Below, in pieces: positions 1 through 10,415 of a stretch of 12,346 nucleotides of DNA. Within the stretch, counting starts at the first letter, position 1. Each line of letters starts with the position of its first letter. Location of the stretch: NCBI RefSeq assembly GCF_002943415.1, contig NZ_PTQZ01000027.1, forward strand, positions 1 through 12,346, read 5' to 3'. This DNA is from Amnimonas aquatica (lineage in GTDB: Bacteria; Pseudomonadota; Gammaproteobacteria; Pseudomonadales; Moraxellaceae). Both the position numbers and the translations under genes were made by a program. Under the pieces are notes generated by a model. It had not been told where the DNA came from. It worked only from the letters and a program-made list of their open reading frames with translations, and made no database searches.

Positions 1-90
1 GTGGCTAATTCCCGTACGATACGTGCCCCTTTTCTGGGGGCGCCGAGCGCCTGCGCGAAGCTTCAGTAACCTGAGTTCAAGGTAAGTTCA
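1..90 (+). promoter_or_regulatory. gltB leader / upstream region
   Basis: This is non-coding sequence ahead of gltB. Frame 1 is open only from base 1 to a TAA at 67-69, too short to call a gene, although it could be the tail of one that starts outside the window. Two overlapping hairpins are visible. One pairs 23-29 with 37-43 (seven pairs including one G-U, loop TTTTCTG). The other pairs GGCGC 39-43 with GCGCC 47-51. TACGAT at 15-20 is a weak -10 candidate, and its -35 would lie outside the window. The ribosome binding site is a modest AAGGT at 79-83, seven bases before the ATG. Confidence 0.35.
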
Positions 91-4557
<4,467 letters not shown>

Positions 4558-4574
4558 GCACGAACAGGTATTGA

Positions 4575-6005
<1,431 letters not shown>

Positions 6006-6036
6006 GGCCGGTTCGCGGACACGAACGCGGAAACGG

Positions 6037-6063
6037 AAAAGCCGGGCATTGCCCGGCTTTTTT
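6037..6063. terminator. Intrinsic terminator of gltBD, possibly bidirectional
   Basis: A perfect stem GCCGGGC (6041-6047) / GCCCGGC (6051-6057) with a 3-base ATT loop is flanked by AAAA on the left and TTTTTT (6058-6063) on the right. It lies 32 bases after the gltD stop. The T-run makes it a textbook terminator for gltBD. The left A-run gives four Us on the other strand, so it probably also ends the convergent lipoprotein transcript, whose stop codon is at 6089-6091. Confidence 0.93.
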
Positions 6064-6088
6064 CATGGCGGGCGCGGCGCCCGGCCGG

Positions 6089-6469
6089 TCACTTGCGGCA
6101 GTCGTTGCCCTTGGTGCGCCAGGTCAGGATGGTCTTCTGCTTGTCGACCTCGAAGTAGGTCTGGCAACGCAGGCTGCGGACATCGCTGCCGAAGCCGAAG
6201 CCGGTGAAGAAGCCCGAGTAGCGCCCGCCGGTGTAGATGCCGGTCTGCACGCTGGGGCCGCTCATGTAGGTGTCCTGGCGGTCCCAGACATAGACCACGT
6301 TGCCGCTCGGGGCCTCGAAGCTGCCGGACGGGTAGCCCCAGGCATCCATGACTGCGCTGATGTTCTTGCCGACCCAGGTCTGCAGTTCCGATTCGTAGCG
6401 TTCGCGTGTGGCGCAGCCGGCCAGGGTCAGCAGCACGGCGGTGAGGGCGAAAAGTCGCATGCGGTTCAT
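6089..6469 (-). CDS. Small outer-membrane lipoprotein, BamE/OmlA-like in outline
   Basis: The product is 126 aa. The chosen ATG (6467-6469) gives a signal peptide MNRMRLFALTAVLLTLAGC with lipobox L16-A17-G18-C19. Residue +2 is Ala, so Lol sorting to the outer membrane is expected. GGGAG lies six bases upstream of this start. A GTG at 6502 would add 11 residues before the signal peptide and is less likely. The mature protein has WVGKNISAVMDAWGYPSG near its N-terminus, a Gly/Tyr/Phe-rich middle (GGRYSGFFTGFGFGSD), and a C-terminal C102...C124 pair around a QTYFEVD...ILTW..KGNDC strand pattern that could form a disulfide. This layout recalls small proteobacterial lipoproteins of the SmpA/OmlA type, but I cannot assign a function. 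It is a single gene convergent with gltBD and divergent from hemE. Confidence 0.85.
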   Translation of the reverse strand: MNRMRLFALTAVLLTLAGCATRERYESELQTWVGKNISAVMDAWGYPSGSFEAPSGNVVYVWDRQDTYMSGPSVQTGIYTGGRYSGFFTGFGFGSDVRSLRCQTYFEVDKQKTILTWRTKGNDCRK

Positions 6470-6480
6470 GACGGGCTCCC

Positions 6481-6497
6481 GGTCGTGTGGCACGACC
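6481..6497 (-). other. Hairpin abutting the lipoprotein ribosome binding site
   Basis: A perfect 7-bp inverted repeat with a 3-base loop. On the minus-strand message it reads GGTCGTG-CCA-CACGACC and is followed immediately by the GGGAG Shine-Dalgarno and the ATG at 6469. It may be a 5'-UTR stem that shapes access to the ribosome binding site or protects the mRNA. The pairing is seen directly and the role is inferred. Confidence 0.5.
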
Positions 6498-6567
6498 TCC
6501 ACGGTTGTTTTTGCCGCGCAGGCGGCATCCGGGGCAGAAAACGCCGCACGGGGTCCGGTCGCCTACA

Positions 6568-6587
6568 GCAGTCCGTCCGCGGACTGC
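6568..6587. repeat. 8-bp inverted repeat in the lipoprotein-hemE divergent region
   Basis: GCAGTCCG (6568-6575) and CGGACTGC (6580-6587) flank a 4-base TCCG loop. It lies 98 bases upstream of the lipoprotein start and 113 bases upstream of hemE. No T-run follows on either strand, so it is not a typical terminator. It could be an operator or a structured leader. The rest of the 230-base gap (6470-6700) holds the hemE promoter candidate and the hairpin at 6481-6497, and nothing else I recognise. Confidence 0.4.
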
Positions 6588-6653
6588 GGCTTTGGTCGCA
6601 GGCATCTGCGACGCTCCGACGATGACCCTCGCGGCATCCTGCCCTGCTCCGGC

Positions 6654-6662
6654 TGCTACAAT
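6654..6662 (+). promoter_or_regulatory. Candidate extended -10 promoter of hemE
   Basis: TGCTACAAT is an extended -10 (TGN plus TACAAT, five of six matches to TATAAT) ending 38 bases before the hemE ATG. The predicted start of transcription is near 6669. No good -35 hexamer sits 17 bases upstream (GCATCC), which fits reliance on the extended -10. Confidence 0.55.
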
Positions 6663-6700
6663 AGCGCCGCCTTCGTCACCGGAACAGAGCATCAGCCGCC

Positions 6701-7807
6701 ATGTCTTCCCTGGAAAAGCCCGACCTGAAGAACGACCGCTTCCTGCGCGCCCTGCTGCGCCAGCCGGTGGACCGCACGCCGGTGTGGATGATGCGCCAGG
6801 CCGGGCGCTACCTGCCGGAGTACCGCGCCACGCGCGCGCAGGCCGGCGACTTCATGAAGCTGATGATGAACCCGCAGCTCGCCTGCGAGGTCACGCTGCA
6901 GCCGCTGGAGCGTTACCCGCTGGATGCCGCCATCCTGTTCTCCGACATCCTCACCATTCCCGACGCCATGGGGCTGGGACTGTATTTCGAGACCGGCGAA
7001 GGTCCGCGCTTCCGCCGCACCGTGACCTCTCAGGCCGATGTCGATGCCCTGCCGCTGCCCGATCCCGAGGCGGACCTGGGCTATGTCATGGATGCCGTGC
7101 GCACCATCCGCCGCGAGCTGAATGGCCGCGTGCCGCTGATCGGTTTCGCCGGCAGCCCGTGGACGCTGGCCACCTACATGGTCGAGGGCGGCTCCTCGCG
7201 TGACTTTCGCGCTGCCAAGACGCTCATGGTGACGCAGCCGGCGGTCCTGCACGCGCTGCTCGACAAGCTCGCGCAATCGGTCACGTCCTACCTGAACGCG
7301 CAGATCCGCGCCGGGGCCCAGGCGGTGCAGATCTTCGACTCCTGGGGCGGTGCGCTGTCGCACGCGGCTTACCGCGAGTTCTCGCTGGCCTACATGCGGC
7401 AGATCGTCGACGGCCTGATCCGCGACCATGACGGTCGCCGGGTGCCGGTGATCCTGTTCACCAAGGGCGGCGGCCAGTGGCTGGAGGCCATGGCCGACAC
7501 CGGTGCCGACGCCCTCGGCTTGGACTGGACCACCGATCTCGGCCAGGCGCGCCAGCGCGTCGGCGCCCGTGTCGCGCTGCAGGGCAACATGGACCCGGCC
7601 ATGCTCTACGCGCCGCCGGCACGTATCCGCGACGAGGTCGCGCGCATCCTCGCCAGCCACGCCGGGGTCTGGACCCCGGACCTGGGTGCCACCGCCGGCA
7701 GCGGCCATGTCTTCAACCTCGGCCACGGCATCGAGCAGCACGTCGATCCGGCGCACGCCGGGGCGTTCATCGAGGCGGTGGTCGAGCTGTCGGCGCGCTA
7801 TCACTGA
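6701..7807 (+). CDS. hemE: Uroporphyrinogen decarboxylase
   Basis: The product (368 aa) is the cytoplasmic, cofactor-free enzyme that decarboxylates the four acetate side chains of uroporphyrinogen III to give coproporphyrinogen III in haem synthesis. The family hallmark [13 protein letters not shown] spans 30-42 and contains the substrate-binding arginines R32 and R36. [12 protein letters not shown] carries the key aspartate D82. [16 protein letters not shown] (151-166) carries Y159. The C-terminal FNLGHGI carries H342. Length is slightly above the roughly 354 aa of the E. coli enzyme because of a short N-terminal extension before KNDRFLRAL. The Shine-Dalgarno is weak (AGAG about 12 bases upstream). 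gltBD lies upstream beyond a terminator and the opposed lipoprotein gene, so hemE is probably transcribed from its own promoter. The ubiB-like gene follows after 62 bases. Confidence 0.98.
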   Translation: MSSLEKPDLKNDRFLRALLRQPVDRTPVWMMRQAGRYLPEYRATRAQAGDFMKLMMNPQLACEVTLQPLERYPLDAAILFSDILTIPDAMGLGLYFETGEGPRFRRTVTSQADVDALPLPDPEADLGYVMDAVRTIRRELNGRVPLIGFAGSPWTLATYMVEGGSSRDFRAAKTLMVTQPAVLHALLDKLAQSVTSYLNAQIRAGAQAVQIFDSWGGALSHAAYREFSLAYMRQIVDGLIRDHDGRRVPVILFTKGGGQWLEAMADTGADALGLDWTTDLGQARQRVGARVALQGNMDPAMLYAPPARIRDEVARILASHAGVWTPDLGATAGSGHVFNLGHGIEQHVDPAHAGAFIEAVVELSARYH

Positions 7808-7814
7808 TCGCGGC

Positions 7815-7830
7815 GGCATCCGCTACACTG
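7815..7830 (+). promoter_or_regulatory. Candidate promoter of the ubiB-like gene
   Basis: GGCATCCGCTACACTG contains a -10-like TACACT at 7824-7829, four of six matches to TATAAT. It lies in the 62-base gap after hemE. The same 16-mer with two changes occurs beside uup at 12278-12293, which supports its being a real promoter element. No good -35 is visible. Read-through from hemE remains possible. Confidence 0.45.
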
Positions 7831-7846
7831 GCGTGAAGACCACACC

Positions 7847-7873
7847 ATGACCCGGGGAGCCGCGCCCGCATGA
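7847..7873 (+). CDS. Possible 8-codon upstream ORF overlapping the ubiB-like start
   Basis: ATG at 7847 reads MTRGAAPA and stops at TGA 7871-7873, so the stop overlaps the downstream ATG at 7870 in an ATGA arrangement. The downstream GGGGAG ribosome site (7854-7859) lies inside it. There is no strong ribosome binding site in front of it, only a GAAGA nearby. It may couple translation of the next gene or may be a chance overlap. Confidence 0.25.
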   Translation: MTRGAAPA

Positions 7874-9546
7874 ACCTGTTTTCCAGTGCCCGCGAATTCG
7901 GCCGCCTGCGCGAGCTGATCGGCATCCTGCTCAAGTACGGCTTCGACGACATCGTGCGCTGGCTGCACCTGGAAGGGCGCGCCGGCCTGCTCAAGCGCTG
8001 GCTCCGCCAGGACCTGCCGCCGGAGATCCGGCGCCTGCCCAGCGAGGCGCGTGCGCGCCTGGCGCTGGAGGAGATGGGGCCGACCTTCGTCAAGCTCGGC
8101 CAGATCCTCGCCACCCGTGTCGATCTGCTGCCATCCGAATGGATCACCGAACTGGAGAAACTGCAGGACCAGGCCGCCGCCCTGCCGTTCGCCCAGCTCA
8201 AGCCGCAGCTGGAGCGCAGCCTGGGCGCCAAGGTCGAGACCTGCTTCCGCCATATCGACGAGGCGCCGGTGGGCACGGCCTCCATGGCCCAGGTCTATCG
8301 CGCGGTCACGCAGATGGGCGAGCAGGTGGTGCTGAAGATCCGCCGCCCCGGCGTCGAAGCCAAGATCCAGGCCGACCTGCGCCTGCTGCACAAGCTGGCC
8401 GAGATCGCCGAGGCGCAGTCGGCGGAACTGCGGCGCTACCAGCCGGTGGATGTCATCCGCGAGTTCGAGGCGTCGCTGCTGCGCGAGCTGGATTTCAGTG
8501 TCGAGGCGCGTTCCGCCGACCGCATGCGCGAGAACCTGCGCGCGCTGGACTGGGTGGTGGTGCCGCGCATCTACTGGCAGTGGACCTGTGACGACCTCAA
8601 TGTGCAGGAGTTCATCAACGGCATTCCGGCCAAGAACATCGAGGCCATGGACCGCGCCGGCATGGACCGAAAGCTGATCGCCCGTCGCGGCGCCCGCGCG
8701 GTGTGGAAGATGATGCTGGAAGACGGCCTGTTCCATGCCGACCCGCACCCGGGCAACTTCCTGATCCTGCCCGGCAACCGCATCGCCATGCTCGACTACG
8801 GCATGGTCGGGCGCCTGACCGCGACCCGGCGCGACCAGCTCATCCGCCTGATCCGCGGCGTCGCGCTGCAGGAGCCGGACACGGTGACGCAGGTGCTGGT
8901 GGAGTGGTCGGCGGGGCGCTACATCAACCGCGAAGGCCTGCTCGCCGAGGTCACCAACCTGATCGAGCAGTTCGACGGCGTGCCCATGGCCGAGCTCGAC
9001 CTGACCGCGCTGCTCAATGCCGTGGCGGCCATCCTGCGCAATTACAACCTGCGCCTGCCCAGCGAGCTGACGCTGCTGGCCAAGGCCTGCGTCACCCTGG
9101 AGGGCTTCGGGCGCCTGATCGATCCCGGCTTCCAGCTCATGGACGAAGCCATGCCGCTGCTGCGCAAGACCCTCGCCAACCGCTACAGCCCGAAGGTGCT
9201 GGCGCGCGCCGTGCGCTCACGCGCGCTCGACGCGGTGGAGCGTCTGTACCACCCGGGTGCGGTGCCGAACGGCAACGGCCATGGCGGCTACGCCGGTCCA
9301 CCGCCGATGCAGATCGAGGAACTCTCGCGCCTGGTCAACCGGCTGGAGCGCGCCAGTCATCGCCAGGCGCGCGCGGTCCTGCTCGCCGGCCTGTTCCTGG
9401 TCAGCGGACTGATGCTGCAGCTGGAGGGCGGGCCGCAGTTCCTGGGCATGCACGTGCTGGGACTGATCAGCCTGATCGGCTGCACCGGCTACTGGATCTG
9501 GATGCTGACCCAGCTCTGGTGGACCGAGCGCGGCCACCGAGACTGA
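7870..9546 (+). CDS. ABC1/AarF/UbiB-family atypical kinase-like protein, probably UbiB
   Basis: The product is 558 aa. The family comprises protein-kinase-like ATPases that support ubiquinone synthesis or lipid handling at the inner membrane. The order of motifs is complete: KxGQ at 75-78 (FVKLGQILATR), the loop VGTASMAQV at 134-142, Lys156 in VVLKI, ExD at E206-L-D208, the catalytic HADPHPGN at 289-296 and the metal-binding LDYG at 308-311. Two C-terminal membrane segments lie at about 502-518 and 525-547, as in UbiB. A Gly/Pro-rich linker at about 463-480 precedes the membrane part. E. coli UbiB is 546 aa and sits with ubiE and ubiJ, whereas this copy follows hemE. It could therefore be either the orthologue moved elsewhere or an ABC1 paralogue. 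GGGGAG lies ten bases before the ATG. It converges on the minus-strand gene at 9616-10317. Confidence 0.93.
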   Translation: MNLFSSAREFGRLRELIGILLKYGFDDIVRWLHLEGRAGLLKRWLRQDLPPEIRRLPSEARARLALEEMGPTFVKLGQILATRVDLLPSEWITELEKLQDQAAALPFAQLKPQLERSLGAKVETCFRHIDEAPVGTASMAQVYRAVTQMGEQVVLKIRRPGVEAKIQADLRLLHKLAEIAEAQSAELRRYQPVDVIREFEASLLRELDFSVEARSADRMRENLRALDWVVVPRIYWQWTCDDLNVQEFINGIPAKNIEAMDRAGMDRKLIARRGARAVWKMMLEDGLFHADPHPGNFLILPGNRIAMLDYGMVGRLTATRRDQLIRLIRGVALQEPDTVTQVLVEWSAGRYINREGLLAEVTNLIEQFDGVPMAELDLTALLNAVAAILRNYNLRLPSELTLLAKACVTLEGFGRLIDPGFQLMDEAMPLLRKTLANRYSPKVLARAVRSRALDAVERLYHPGAVPNGNGHGGYAGPPPMQIEELSRLVNRLERASHRQARAVLLAGLFLVSGLMLQLEGGPQFLGMHVLGLISLIGCTGYWIWMLTQLWWTERGHRD

Positions 9547-9573
9547 GCCCCTGCGCACCGGCTGGTCGGGGAG

Positions 9574-9603
9574 CAGGGCGCGTCCGGTCAAGGCCGCGCC
9601 CTG
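9574..9603. terminator. Convergent hairpin without T-tract
   Basis: CAGGGCGCG (9574-9582) pairs perfectly with CGCGCCCTG (9595-9603) around a 12-base loop in which CC 9584-9585 can pair further with GG 9592-9593. It lies in the 69-base gap between two converging stop codons (9546 and 9616). Neither side has a T-run, so it may act as a weak bidirectional terminator or as a 3'-end stabiliser for both messages. Confidence 0.5.
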
Positions 9604-9615
9604 GTGGTTCGCAGC

Positions 9616-10317
9616 TCAGAGCGGGCTGACGCGGGGCTCGGGGAAAACCATTTCGAAGCGCGGAATCTCGAACGCGGCGATGCAGCGGCCGCGTGCCAGG
9701 TCCGGGAACTGCGCCGGATTGAAGCGCCAGCCCTCCACCTTGGCCCAGCGCAGGCGGCCTTTCGCGCTCGGCGCCAGCGTGAACTGGCGACCTTCCCAAT
9801 GCTGCGACAGCGTGCGCAGCGCCGCCGGCACCCAGTTGCCCGGCATGGGCAGCGACGGGCCGCGCGGCCGCAGCGTCAGCTCGGCGATGAAGTCGCCGTC
9901 CTCCGCGGTCAGGCGGGCCTGGTCCGTGCCATCCGGCAGTCCGTAGCGCATGTCGAAATCGCAGCGGTCCTTGGGAATGCCCCAGTTGCGGCGGCCGTTG
10001 TGCACCGACTCCCAGCTTGACACGAAGATGCGCGAAATGCTGGGGTGGCGCTGGTTGCCGAAGCGGAAGCTGCCGGGAATGAACAGCAGCTCCTGATAGG
10101 GGCCGGCGGGGCTGCTGGCGTAGTCGACCAGCATGACCAGCGCCACCGCGCCCTTGCGGCTGGCGCGCAGGCTGTCCGGGGTCCAGGGGTCGCTGTCGAG
10201 CACGTCATCCGGCATTTTCACCGCCAGGATGTAGCCGCGTCCGTGCAGCAGCCAGGGCGCGGGGGCATCGGCAATGCCAGCGGGAACGGGCTGGGGCGCG
10301 TAGCGTGTGATGGTCAT
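9616..10317 (-). CDS. Acetoacetate decarboxylase-superfamily protein
   Basis: The product is 233 aa. The ATG at 10315-10317 is chosen because GGAG lies eight bases upstream. An in-frame ATG at 10380 would add 21 low-complexity residues. GPYQELLFIPGSF (72-84, with E76) and NWGIPKD (111-117) match the two core active-site stretches of the acetoacetate decarboxylase fold. K116 aligns by eye with the Schiff-base lysine, but the next residue is Asp where true decarboxylases have a second Lys. Many superfamily members with PKE/PKD at this place have unknown or non-decarboxylase activity, so the substrate is unknown. No signal peptide or membrane segment is visible, so it is presumably cytoplasmic. 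It lies 98 bases downstream of uup on the same strand and converges on the ubiB-like gene. Confidence 0.85.
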   Translation of the reverse strand: MTITRYAPQPVPAGIADAPAPWLLHGRGYILAVKMPDDVLDSDPWTPDSLRASRKGAVALVMLVDYASSPAGPYQELLFIPGSFRFGNQRHPSISRIFVSSWESVHNGRRNWGIPKDRCDFDMRYGLPDGTDQARLTAEDGDFIAELTLRPRGPSLPMPGNWVPAALRTLSQHWEGRQFTLAPSAKGRLRWAKVEGWRFNPAQFPDLARGRCIAAFEIPRFEMVFPEPRVSPL

Positions 10318-10329
10318 GGGCAGGGCTCC

Positions 10330-10350
10330 GGGCGGCCGGCAGGGCCGCCC
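10330..10350 (-). other. GC-rich hairpin abutting the ribosome binding site of the decarboxylase-like gene
   Basis: GGGCGGCC (10330-10337) pairs perfectly with GGCCGCCC (10343-10350) around a 5-base loop. On the minus-strand message the stem ends exactly where the GGAG Shine-Dalgarno (10329-10326) begins, before the ATG at 10317. There is no T-tract, so a terminator for uup is unlikely. A leader stem that affects translation or mRNA stability is inferred. Confidence 0.5.
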
Positions 10351-10380
10351 ATCGGTCAATGATGGCTGCCGATGCTCCAT

Positions 10381-10400
10381 TTTTGTGACCAGTCAGTCAA
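10381..10400 (-). promoter_or_regulatory. Imperfect TGACCAGTCA operator-like palindrome with -35 candidate
   Basis: A symmetric TGAC-CA-GTCA core (10387-10396) sits in a 20-base imperfect palindrome. The outer bases TT/AA also match. On the minus strand TTGACT (10400-10395) is a good -35, although the -10 17 bases on is poor (GAGCAT). The core resembles some TetR-family operators. It lies 64-83 bases upstream of the decarboxylase-like start and 16 bases past the uup stop. Confidence 0.3.
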
Positions 10401-10415
10401 TGGCTTTGGCGGAAA

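Noticed and set aside
6011..6026. Small GTTCG/CGAAC stem between gltD and its terminator
   Set aside because: It has only five pairs and lies just before a far stronger terminator, so it is probably chance.
6692..7819. A 375-codon minus-strand open frame covering all of hemE
   Set aside because: It is the in-register antisense shadow of hemE and has no family motif. hemE is unambiguous.
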